Shown here piece after piece: positions 11,901-22,649 of a DNA stretch of 64,000 bases. The DNA lies in contig JAPFFF010000054.1 in assembly GCA_039105265.1 (NCBI GenBank), positions 620,001 through 684,000 on the forward strand, in the 5' to 3' direction. A model generated the notes under the pieces. That model did no database searches, was not told the DNA's origin, and saw only the letters and a program-made list of their open reading frames with translations. Made by a program: the position numbers and the translations under genes. The first letter of the stretch is position 1. Every line of letters starts with the position of its first letter. Source of the DNA: Tritrichomonas musculus. Taxonomy: Eukaryota; Parabasalia; Tritrichomonadida; Tritrichomonadidae.

Positions 11901-14900
11901 AAACGATCTCATAGTAATTGCTCAAAATCTCTGACTTTACACAAATGTTGTAAATATCATTTACACGTAAACAGCAAGAAGGTAACCTCAATAAGGAAAC
12001 TCAAAGCACGAACTAATAACAGCACATTCCTCACTAAACGATCTCATAGTAATTGCTCAAAATCTCTGATTTTACACAAATGTTGTAAATATCATTTACA
12101 CGTAAACAGCAAGAAGGTAACCTCAATAAGGAAACTCAAAGCACGAACTAATAACAACACATTCCTCACTAAACGATCTCATAGTAATTGCTCAAAATCT
12201 CTGATTTTACACAAATGTTGTAAATATCATTTACACGTAAACAGCAAGAAGGTAACCTCAATAAGGAAACTCAAAGCACGAACTAATAACAACACATTCC
12301 TCACTAAACGATCTCATAGTAATTGCTCAAAATCTCTGACTTTACACAAATGTTGTAAATATCATTTACACGTAAACAGCAAGAAGGTAACCTCAATAAG
12401 GAAACTCAAAGCACGAACTAATAACAGCACATTCCTCACTAAACGATCTCATAGTAATTGCTCAAAATCTCTGATTTTACACAAATGTTGTAAATATCAT
12501 TTACACGTAAACAGCAAGAAGGTAACCTCAATAAGGAAACTCAAAGCACGAACTAATAACAACACATTCCTCACTAAACGATCTCATAGTAATTGCTCAA
12601 AATCTCTGATTTTACACAAATGTTGTAAATATCATTTACACGTAAACAGCAAGAAGGTAACCTCAATAAGGAAACTCAAAGCACGAACTAATAACAACAC
12701 ATTCCTCACTAAACGATCTCATAGTAATTGCTCAAAATCTCTGATTTTACACAAATGTTGTAAATATCATTTACACGTAAACAGCAAGAAGGTAACCTCA
12801 ATAAGGAAACTCAAAGCACGAACTAATAACAGCACATTCCTCACTAAACGATCTCATAGTAATTGCTCAAAATCTCTGATTTTACACAAATGTTGTAAAT
12901 ATCATTTACACGTAAACAGCAAGAAGGTAACCTCAATAAGAAAACTCAAAGCACGAACTAATAACAACACATTCCTCACTAAACGATCTCATAGTAATTG
13001 CTCAAAATCTCTGATTTTACACAAATGTTGTAAATATCATTTACACGTAAACAGCAAGAAGGTAACCTCAATAAGGAAACTCAAAGCACGAACTAATAAC
13101 AGCACATTCCTCACTAAACGATCTCATAGTAATTGCTCAAAATCTCTGATTTTACACAAATGTTGTAAATATCATTTACACGTAAACAGCAAGAAGGTAA
13201 CCTCAATAAGGAAACTCAAAGCACGAACTAATAACAGCACATTCCTCACTAAACGATCTCATAGTAATTGCTCAAAATCTCTGATTTTACACAAATGTTG
13301 TAAATATCATTTACACGTAAACAGCAAGAAGGTAACCTCAATAAGGAAACTCAAAGCACGAACTAATAACAGCACATTCCTCACTAAACGATCTCATAGT
13401 AATTGCTCAAAATCTCTGATTTTACACAAATGTTGTAAATATCATTTACACGTAAACAGCAAGAAGGTAACCTCAATAAGGAAACTCAAAGCACGAACTA
13501 ATAACAACACATTCCTCACTAAACGATCTCATAGTAATTGCTCAAAATCTCTGATTTTACACAAATGTTGTAAATATCATTTACACGTAAACAGCAAGAA
13601 GGTAACCTCAATAAGGAAACTCAAAGCACGAACTAATAACAACACATTCCTCACTAAACGATCTCATAGTAATTGCTCAAAATCTCTGACTTTACACAAA
13701 TGTTGTAAATATCATTTACACGTAAACAGCAAGAAGGTAACCTCAATAAGGAAACTCAAAGCACGAACTAATAACAGCACATTCCTCACTAAACGATCTC
13801 ATAGTAATTGCTCAAAATCTCTGATTTTACACAAATGTTGTAAATATCATTTACACGTAAACAGCAAGAAGGTAACCTCAATAAGAAAACTCAAAGCACG
13901 AACTAATAACAACACATTCCTCACTAAACGATCTCATAGTAATTGCTCAAAATCTCTGATTTTACACAAATGTTGTAAATATCATTTACACGTAAACAGC
14001 AAGAAGGTAACCTCAATAAGGAAACTCAAAGCACGAACTAATAACAGCACATTCCTCACTAAACGATCTCACAGTAATTGCTCAAAATCTCTGATTTTAC
14101 ACAAATGTTGTAAATATCATTTACACGTAAACAGCAAGAAGGTAACCTCAATAAGGAAACTCAAAGCACGAACTAATAACAACACATTCCTCACTAAACG
14201 ATCTCACAGTAATTGCTCAAAATCTCTGATTTTACACAAATGTTGTAAATATCATTTACACGTAAACAGCAAGAAGGTAACCTCAATAAGGAAACTCAAA
14301 GCACGAACTAATAACAACACATTCCTCACTAAACGATCTCATAGTAATTGCTCAAAATCTCTGACTTTACACAAATGTTGTAAATATCATTTACACGTAA
14401 ACAGCAAGAAGGTAACCTCAATAAGGAAACTCAAAGCACGAACTAATAACAGCACATTCCTCACTAAACGATCTCATAGTAATTGCTCAAAATCTCTGAC
14501 TTTACACAAATGTTGTAAATATCATTTACACGTAAACAGCAAGAAGGTAACCTCAATAAGGAAACTCAAAGCACGAACTAATAACAGCACATTCCTCACT
14601 AAACGATCTCATAGTAATTGCTCAAAATCTCTGATTTTACACAAATGTTGTAAATATCATTTACACGTAAACAGCAAGAAGGTAACCTCAATAAGGAAAC
14701 TCAAAGCACGAACTAATAACAACACATTCCTCACTAAACGATCTCATAGTAATTGCTCAAAATCTCTGATTTTACACAAATGTTGTAAATATCATTTACA
14801 CGTAAACAGCAAGAAGGTAACCTCAATAAGGAAACTCAAAGCACGAACTAATAACAACACATTCCTCACTAAACGATCTCATAGTAATTGCTCAAAATCT

Positions 14901-16428
14901 CTGACTTTACACAAATGTTGTAAATATCATTTACACGTAAACAGCAAGAAGGTAACCTCAATAAGGAAACTCAAAGCACGAACTAATAACAGCACATTCC
15001 TCACTAAACGATCTCATAGTAATTGCTCAAAATCTCTGATTTTACACAAATGTTGTAAATATCATTTACACGTAAACAGCAAGAAGGTAACCTCAATAAG
15101 GAAACTCAAAGCACGAACTAATAACAACACATTCCTCACTAAACGATCTCATAGTAATTGCTCAAAATCTCTGATTTTACACAAATGTTGTAAATATCAT
15201 TTACACGTAAACAGCAAGAAGGTAACCTCAATAAGGAAACTCAAAGCACGAACTAATAACAACACATTCCTCACTAAACGATCTCATAGTAATTGCTCAA
15301 AATCTCTGATTTTACACAAATGTTGTAAATATCATTTACACGTAAACAGCAAGAAGGTAACCTCAATAAGGAAACTCAAAGCACGAACTAATAACAGCAC
15401 ATTCCTCACTAAACGATCTCATAGTAATTGCTCAAAATCTCTGATTTTACACAAATGTTGTAAATATCATTTACACGTAAACAGCAAGAAGGTAACCTCA
15501 ATAAGAAAACTCAAAGCACGAACTAATAACAACACATTCCTCACTAAACGATCTCATAGTAATTGCTCAAAATCTCTGATTTTACACAAATGTTGTAAAT
15601 ATCATTTACACGTAAACAGCAAGAAGGTAACCTCAATAAGGAAACTCAAAGCACGAACTAATAACAGCACATTCCTCACTAAACGATCTCATAGTAATTG
15701 CTCAAAATCTCTGACTTTACACAAATGTTGTAAATATCATTTACACGTAAACAGCAAGAAGGTAACCTCAATAAGGAAACTCAAAGCACGAACTAATAAC
15801 AACACATTCCTCACTAAACGATCTCATAGTAATTGCTCAAAATCTCTGATTTTACACAAATGTTGTAAATATCATTTACACGTAAACAGCAAGAAGGTAA
15901 CCTCAATAAGGAAACTCAAAGCACGAACTAATAACAACACATTCCTCACTAAACGATCTCACAGTAATTGCTCAAAATCTCTGATTTTACACAAATGTTG
16001 TAAATATCATTTACACGTAAACAGCAAGAAGGTAACCTCAATAAGGAAACTCAAAGCACGAACTAATAACAACACATTCCTCACTAAACGATCTCATAGT
16101 AATTGCTCAAAATCTCTGATTTTACACAAATGTTGTAAATATCATTTACACGTAAACAGCAAGAAGGTAACCTCAATAAGGAAACTCAAAGCACGAACTA
16201 ATAACAACACATTCCTCACTAAACGATCTCACAGTAATTGCTCAAAATCTCTGACTTTACACAAATGTTGTAAATATCATTTACACGTAAACAGCAAGAA
16301 GGTAACCTCAATAAGGAAACTCAAAGCACGAACTAATAACAACACATTCCTCACTAAACGATCTCACAGTAATTGCTCAAAATCTCTGACTTTACACAAA
16401 TGTTGTAAATATCATTTACACGTAAACA
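8982..16428 (+). repeat. 135-bp tandem array, 55 units (MULE-1 left)
   Basis: The period is exactly 135 bp: the ATATCAT landmark recurs from 8990 to 16415, which is 55 x 135. Units differ at only about five positions: AAC/AGC, ATT/ACT, CAT/CAC, AGG/AGA and one CGA/CGG. Because 135 is a multiple of three, one frame stays open throughout (45 codons per unit, Lys/Ser/Cys/His-rich). It begins at TTG 8964 after a stop and contains no ATG, so I do not call it a gene. Units 12-30 and 31-49 carry the same series of variants, showing a 19-unit segmental duplication. No unique spacers interrupt the units. Confidence 0.95.
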
Positions 16429-16502
16429 ACAATAATAAAATACGACAAATAATTCTTTATTTTAATCTTTATTTTTTTTAAAAATAATTTAACTTTTAAT
16501 GA

Positions 16503-18581
16503 TTATATGTTTACTTTCTTATTTCCATCTGATATTATCTTTGTCCACAATTTAACCTGAAACAAAGCCAAATATTCATCAATATTATATGTCTCTTCTA
16601 CAGGCATTAATTCTCGCTGTACTGCTAATGCAATGACTGTAATATTTAAATTATTTTTCGCAATAATTTCTGAAAGTTGGTATGTTGTATTATCAATTAT
16701 AGTTGTCATACTATCAGAATAATTTTTTCCATCCAAACAAATGCCAATTTGGAAATTGTTATTGTTATTGTCATTATTATCATTATTTCCTTCAGTTGAC
16801 TTTTTTCTTTTTCTAAAAGTTAATTCAGTTTTAATATCGAATTCTAGTAATTGGTCATATTTTATATCATGAGAATCAAACTTTATATCAAATTCTTCCA
16901 TTTGATGTATGTAATTTTGATCTTTCCAATAATCATTTAAAATGCAATGTACGCATGGAATATTAACACAGTATAAATAATAATAATAATAATATTGACG
17001 GCATAAACAAACTTTTTGAGAATAATTTGATTTAAGATTAGGATTTTTTGAAATTTCTTTATATGCTTTATCTTTAAACTTATTTAAGTGAGTTTTTACA
17101 TTCAAATGTGCACTAGAATTGGTTCTTAACGTACGATCCATAATATATTTTATAATGTACGCAAGTCGTAGCGGTAAAGAAAGTCGAGTTGCTTTAAAAA
17201 TACCGTTTAATTGTTTATGAAACGATTCTACGTGATTTGTTGTGGTTGGTATTCCATAGACACTTCGCTTGAAATATGGAGAATATTCTTTTTTTACTTC
17301 GACATAATTTCCGTTCACATCAACACCTAAGACTTTGCTTACTTTTTCAAATCTTGCATCATCTTTATTTTCTTGTAAATTATATAATAACTGAAAAGTT
17401 TGGTAATATCTATTAAAATGTTTCGACCACTCAAAGCCTGAAAAAGTGAATAATATATCTGAAAATAAAAGACCGAGTAATGAATTGGCACCGATTGACC
17501 GAATCAAATGAACTAAACAATAATAAAAATCTAAATCATAATTTTTCGCTAATTTTTGAAATGCTTTATGTTCATCACTTAAATATTTTTTATTTTTGAA
17601 TTTAAGAAAAAGTGAATTTTCTTCAGAATTTTCATAAAATTCATCTAACTTTTTGAGAGATTCAAAAAAAATACTATATAATGACGTTTTCTCAGAAGGT
17701 GAAATTAAAATTGCTAGTGGAATCCCAGTATTTCGGAAAATAAGATGAGGAACACAAATAGCATATGGTGCCAGAGCTCGAAAAGTGGCGTCAAGTTCAA
17801 TTGTGGTTGCTTGTTCAAATTGATGAGATTTTACAATATCTAAAAAATAAGGTGAAAACCAAGAAAAAATGCCAAATTGATATTGGTTTAAATCAATCTC
17901 TTCTGTTGGATGAAATCTGAAAAGAAATCCTCCATAATTTTTCAGAATACTTTCAATTGAATCATCTGGATTCATTTGCTTGTGCTTTTGCCTTTTAATA
18001 GTTTTGCAATTAAATGGAGCTATTGTGTAAAATATTGTTGCAGTAATCGGATTTTGAATAGATCTATCTACAGACTGATTATTGTAAAAATCAGATAATT
18101 CTTGCATTCCTTTGTTTTTTATTATCTGAAAAGGACTATTCGGATTAGGATTTTTAATAATTATGTTGCTATAAACATAAACTGTTCTTTCGTTCTTTTT
18201 GAATTTCACATTATGTATTTTTTTATATTTAATTGTATTAAATAAATTAATAATTTGTATTGCAAAATAGTTACCACTAACTTGGTAATATATTTTAAAT
18301 AAATTGGTTTGATGCCTTGAAATTAGCATAAAATTTGTAAATATTTGATTATCAATTCTTTTTGGGTTTTTTAACTTATGTGTTTGTGAAAACGTATATT
18401 TATTATTTTTAAATGTGCTCAAAAAATAAAGAACACTAAAATTATCAATGAGAGGTTTTCGATTATCATATGGTGGATTTGTCAAATAAATTGGATGATC
18501 GCGATGAGAAAATGTTTTTTCAGATAATACATTAGTTGCTGTTCCTAATTGCAGTGATATTTGTCCATTTTGATCAAACAT
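16503..18581 (-). CDS. MULE transposase (MULE-1)
   Basis: A 692-residue DDE transposase that would cut and rejoin MULE-1 ends. Catalytic acidic residues are visible: D in IELDATFRALAPY near residue 262, D in SDEHKAFQ near 337 and E in TTNHVESFHKQLNG near 450. The MULE-type C/H pair is in YYCLVHLIRS near 356. Near residues 525-545 a SWIM-like zinc motif reads CLC, then CVNIPCVHC, with a run of Tyr between. The N-terminal 200 residues lack a recognisable zinc finger. An Asn/Asp-rich linker lies near 600, and I see no stop or frameshift. The gene has its own ATG and lies between the two inverted arrays, with 73 and 165 bp of unique spacer. Confidence 0.9.
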   Translation of the reverse strand: MFDQNGQISLQLGTATNVLSEKTFSHRDHPIYLTNPPYDNRKPLIDNFSVLYFLSTFKNNKYTFSQTHKLKNPKRIDNQIFTNFMLISRHQTNLFKIYYQVSGNYFAIQIINLFNTIKYKKIHNVKFKKNERTVYVYSNIIIKNPNPNSPFQIIKNKGMQELSDFYNNQSVDRSIQNPITATIFYTIAPFNCKTIKRQKHKQMNPDDSIESILKNYGGFLFRFHPTEEIDLNQYQFGIFSWFSPYFLDIVKSHQFEQATTIELDATFRALAPYAICVPHLIFRNTGIPLAILISPSEKTSLYSIFFESLKKLDEFYENSEENSLFLKFKNKKYLSDEHKAFQKLAKNYDLDFYYCLVHLIRSIGANSLLGLLFSDILFTFSGFEWSKHFNRYYQTFQLLYNLQENKDDARFEKVSKVLGVDVNGNYVEVKKEYSPYFKRSVYGIPTTTNHVESFHKQLNGIFKATRLSLPLRLAYIIKYIMDRTLRTNSSAHLNVKTHLNKFKDKAYKEISKNPNLKSNYSQKVCLCRQYYYYYYLYCVNIPCVHCILNDYWKDQNYIHQMEEFDIKFDSHDIKYDQLLEFDIKTELTFRKRKKSTEGNNDNNDNNNNNFQIGICLDGKNYSDSMTTIIDNTTYQLSEIIAKNNLNITVIALAVQRELMPVEETYNIDEYLALFQVKLWTKIISDGNKKVNI

Positions 18582-18746
18582 TATAATTGTTTGTAAAAAA
18601 GAAAAGTAAACGATAATTTTGATTGAAACTTTTTAAATAGTTTATTAATTTTTTTGTAAAAGTGTATTTAGAAATGATTAAATATGAACAATGTTAACTA
18701 TATAATTATTAAAAATAATATTTAAATAATATTATTGAAAAAAAAA

Positions 18747-21587
18747 ATATTTACAACATTTGTGTAAAATCAGAGATTTTGAGCAATTACTATGAGATCG
18801 TTTAGTGAGGAATGTGCTGTTATTAGTTCGTGCTTTGAGTTTCCTTATTGAGGTTACCTTCTTGCTGTTTACGTGTAAATGATATTTACAACATTTGTGT
18901 AAAGTCAGAGATTTTGAGCAATTACTATGAGATCGTTTAGTGAGGAATGTGCTGTTATTAGTTCGTGCTTTGAGTTTCCTTATTGAGGTTACCTTCTTGC
19001 TGTTTACGTGTAAATGATATTTACAACATTTGTGTAAAGTCAGAGATTTTGAGCAATTACTGTGAGATCGTTTAGTGAGGAATGTGCTGTTATTAGTTCG
19101 TGCTTTGAGTTTCCTTATTGAGGTTACCTTCTTGCTGTTTACGTGTAAATGATATTTACAACATTTGTGTAAAATCAGAGATTTTGAGCAATTACTGTGA
19201 GATCGTTTAGTGAGGAATGTGTTGTTATTAGTTCGTGCTTTGAGTTTCCTTATTGAGGTTACCTTCTTGCTGTTTACGTGTAAATGATATTTACAACATT
19301 TGTGTAAAATCAGAGATTTTGAGCAATTACTATGAGATCGTTTAGTGAGGAATGTGCTGTTATTAGTTCGTGCTTTGAGTTTCCTTATTGAGGTTACCTT
19401 CTTGCTGTTTACGTGTAAATGATATTTACAACATTTGTGTAAAATCAGAGATTTTGAGCAATTACTGTGAGATCGTTTAGTGAGGAATGTGTTGTTATTA
19501 GTTCGTGCTTTGAGTTTCCTTATTGAGGTTACCTTCTTGCTGTTTACGTGTAAATGATATTTACAACATTTGTGTAAAATCAGAGATTTTGAGCAATTAC
19601 TGTGAGATCGTTTAGTGAGGAATGTGCTGTTATTAGTTCGTGCTTTGAGTTTCCTTATTGAGGTTACCTTCTTGCTGTTTACGTGTAAATGATATTTACA
19701 ACATTTGTGTAAAATCAGAGATTTTGAGCAATTACTGTGAGATCGTTTAGTGAGGAATGTGTTGTTATTAGTTCGTGCTTTGAGTTTTCTTATTGAGGTT
19801 ACCTTCTTGCTGTTTACGTGTAAATGATATTTACAACATTTGTGTAAAATCAGAGATTTTGAGCAATTACTATGAGATCGTTTAGTGAGGAATGTGCTGT
19901 TATTAGTTCGTGCTTTGAGTTTCCTTATTGAGGTTACCTTCTTGCTGTTTACGTGTAAATGATATTTACAACATTTGTGTAAAGTCAGAGATTTTGAGCA
20001 ATTACTATGAGATCGTTTAGTGAGGAATGTGCTGTTATTAGTTCGTGCTTTGAGTTTCCTTATTGAGGTTACCTTCTTGCTGTTTACGTGTAAATGATAT
20101 TTACAACATTTGTGTAAAGTCAGAGATTTTGAGCAATTACTGTGAGATCGTTTAGTGAGGAATGTGCTGTTATTAGTTCGTGCTTTGAGTTTCCTTATTG
20201 AGGTTACCTTCTTGCTGTTTACGTGTAAATGATATTTACAACATTTGTGTAAAATCAGAGATTTTGAGCAATTACTGTGAGATCGTTTAGTGAGGAATGT
20301 GTTGTTATTAGTTCGTGCTTTGAGTTTCCTTATTGAGGTTACCTTCTTGCTGTTTACGTGTAAATGATATTTACAACATTTGTGTAAAATCAGAGATTTT
20401 GAGCAATTACTGTGAGATCGTTTAGTGAGGAATGTGTTGTTATTAGTTCGTGCTTTGAGTTTCCTTATTGAGGTTACCTTCTTGCTGTTTACGTGTAAAT
20501 GATATTTACAACATTTGTGTAAAGTCAGAGATTTTGAGCAATTACTATGAGATCGTTTAGTGAGGAATGTGCTGTTATTAGTTCGTGCTTTGAGTTTCCT
20601 TATTGAGGTTACCTTCTTGCTGTTTACGTGTAAATGATATTTACAACATTTGTGTAAAATCAGAGATTTTGAGCAATTACTGTGAGATCGTTTAGTGAGG
20701 AATGTGCTGTTATTAGTTCGTGCTTTGAGTTTCCTTATTGAGGTTACCTTCTTGCTGTTTACGTGTAAATGATATTTACAACATTTGTGTAAAATCAGAG
20801 ATTTTGAGCAATTACTATGAGATCGTTTAGTGAGGAATGTGTTGTTATTAGTTCGTGCTTTGAGTTTCCTTATTGAGGTTACCTTCTTGCTGTTTACGTG
20901 TAAATGATATTTACAACATTTGTGTAAAATCAGAGATTTTGAGCAATTACTGTGAGATCGTTTAGTGAGGAATGTGTTGTTATTAGTTCGTGCTTTGAGT
21001 TTCCTTATTGAGGTTACCTTCTTGCTGTTTACGTGTAAATGATATTTACAACATTTGTGTAAAGTCAGAGATTTTGAGCAATTACTATGAGATCGTTTAG
21101 TGAGGAATGTGCTGTTATTAGTTCGTGCTTTGAGTTTCCTTATTGAGGTTACCTTCTTGCTGTTTACGTGTAAATGATATTTACAACATTTGTGTAAAGT
21201 CAGAGATTTTGAGCAATTACTGTGAGATCGTTTAGTGAGGAATGTGCTGTTATTAGTTCGTGCTTTGAGTTTCCTTATTGAGGTTACCTTCTTGCTGTTT
21301 ACGTGTAAATGATATTTACAACATTTGTGTAAAATCAGAGATTTTGAGCAATTACTATGAGATCGTTTAGTGAGGAATGTGTTGTTATTAGTTCGTGCTT
21401 TGAGTTTTCTTATTGAGGTTACCTTCTTGCTGTTTACGTGTAAATGATATTTACAACATTTGTGTAAAGTCAGAGATTTTGAGCAATTACTATGAGATCG
21501 TTTAGTGAGGAATGTGTTGTTATTAGTTCGTGCTTTGAGTTTCCTTATTGAGGTTACCTTCTTGCTGTTTACGTGTAAATGATATTT
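18747..21587 (-). repeat. 135-bp tandem array, 21 units (MULE-1 right)
   Basis: This is the same unit as the left array, in mirrored orientation: 21 x 135 bp between the TTACA landmarks at 18751 and 21586. It has the same small set of variant sites, but the order of variants does not follow the left array. The open frame read from TTG at 21605 on the minus strand again has no ATG. The two arms of the transposon therefore differ by 34 units although their unique ends are nearly identical. Confidence 0.95.
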
Positions 21588-21915
21588 TAATATCGCATCT
21601 GGCAATTTATAATTAAAAATGGTTCCTTATTTTGCGTCGATCACAAACAATCTGCTGGTGGAATCAGCAGTGGAACCAATCAATAATACATTTGCTCTGA
21701 TGCGATACCAATTTCAAAACAAAAGGGCGCCTTTTTTCATATAATAGATAATTCACCTTTATAACCGTTTTATTTCAATCTCTCAAAAAGTTCATCTCAA
21801 CGATAGAACTTTTTCTCTCAAAAAGTGGTAATTTTTTTACCTGGTCGGATCTTTCAAAAAGTTTCTTGTTGTAAAATATTTCGTGCCGATTTTAATAGAC
21901 CCCGATTCCTATGCC
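21588..21915 (-). repeat. MULE-1 right terminal inverted repeat, unique part
   Basis: This is the mirror image of 8653-8981, ending in a TGCC terminus. It is followed at once by CCTTTTTCA (21916-21924), the second copy of the 9-bp target duplication. Confidence 0.9.
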
Positions 21916-21924
21916 CCTTTTTCA

Positions 21925-22649
21925 TTTTCTCAATTTTTTTTTGGGCCAATTTAAGTAGAAACTATATCATACATTAATAATTAAATAATAACAAACGAGA
22001 CACATTTTTTTAAATAGTATAAAAATGATTTTTATCATGTTTTTATTACTTTTTTTCTTCTAAATAATAGATTTTTCTCTTAATTATATAATTTCTATAG
22101 TTTACATATTTTTATATTTTTTTCAGTGGTTTATATTTTTCTACCTCAGAAAAAAAATCATATATCGCCACAAGTCGGCCCCGTGGACGAAAATAAAAAA
22201 CAATTATATCATTATAATGCTCATAAAAAATAATTAATATATGCAAATTTTGGTGCGAATCTAAATCACTTCACCCTGTCCGCACCTCTACCAGTATTTT
22301 TAATAAGAATTCATTGAAAAGGTGTTCGTTATATATCCTCAAATCTTATATAGTTATTTCGAATTAAAACGCCAAATACTCAGTTTAACTAATTAGTGAT
22401 TAAATTTATATAATCAGAATTATACCTTTTTTATGCAAATAAAAGGTTGCATAAGCTCAAATAATACTTTTATCAAATTTTACGCGCATGCATAGCTATA
22501 TATCTAATAATAAGAGTTGCAAAATTATATAAAAAAAAAAAAAATAGATAAAAGTATAATAAGGATACTTTGTACATGTTATCATTTAAAATTATGCTGG
22601 TTATTTTATCAGGGTTTTTTTTTTTTTTTTTGCATATTTTTTTTTTTTT
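21925..22649. other. Rest of the split older element, then AT-rich spacer
   Basis: Up to 22289 this is the right part of the older element interrupted by MULE-1. From 22298 to 22649 it is AT-rich with poly(T) runs and no recognisable gene. Confidence 0.5.

Larger units (their letters stand above)
8653..21915 (-). mobile_element. MULE-1: 13.26-kb Mutator-like transposon with arrays inside its inverted ends
   Basis: The terminal inverted repeats begin GGCAGAAGAATCGGGGTC on the left and GGCATAGGAATCGGGGTC on the right. They continue with very high identity for about 330 bp, then run straight into arrays of a 135-bp unit in mirrored orientation: 55 units on the left and 21 on the right. One intact transposase gene (16503-18581) lies between the arrays on the minus strand. 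A perfect 9-bp target duplication flanks the element. Intact transposase, near-identical ends and a perfect duplication point to recent movement. It sits inside an older 8-bp-duplication element. Confidence 0.9.
7667..22289. mobile_element. Older non-autonomous element split by MULE-1
   Basis: The two ends are inverted: AGAGGTGCAGACA at 7667-7679 and TGTCCGCACCTCT at 22277-22289, with one mismatch in 13. They are flanked by a perfect 8-bp direct repeat, ACCAGTAT, at 7659-7666 and 22290-22297. After removing the nested 13.26-kb MULE-1 and one copy of its target duplication, about 1.35 kb remains. That remainder is AT-rich with no ORF of note. The inner parts of the two arms do not align obviously, so this is either a short-TIR element or an eroded one. 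Confidence 0.65.

Noticed and set aside
8964-16481. 2505-residue repeat protein
   Set aside because: The frame starts at TTG directly after a stop, holds no ATG, and stays open only because a stop-free 135-bp unit is repeated. The mirrored 21-unit array shows the same.
8982-21587. CRISPR-like array
   Set aside because: Units are adjacent and identical over their full length with no unique spacers; the setting is a eukaryotic transposon.
8653-21915. LTR retroelement
   Set aside because: The long repeats are inverted, not direct, the only gene is a MULE transposase, and the duplication is 9 bp.
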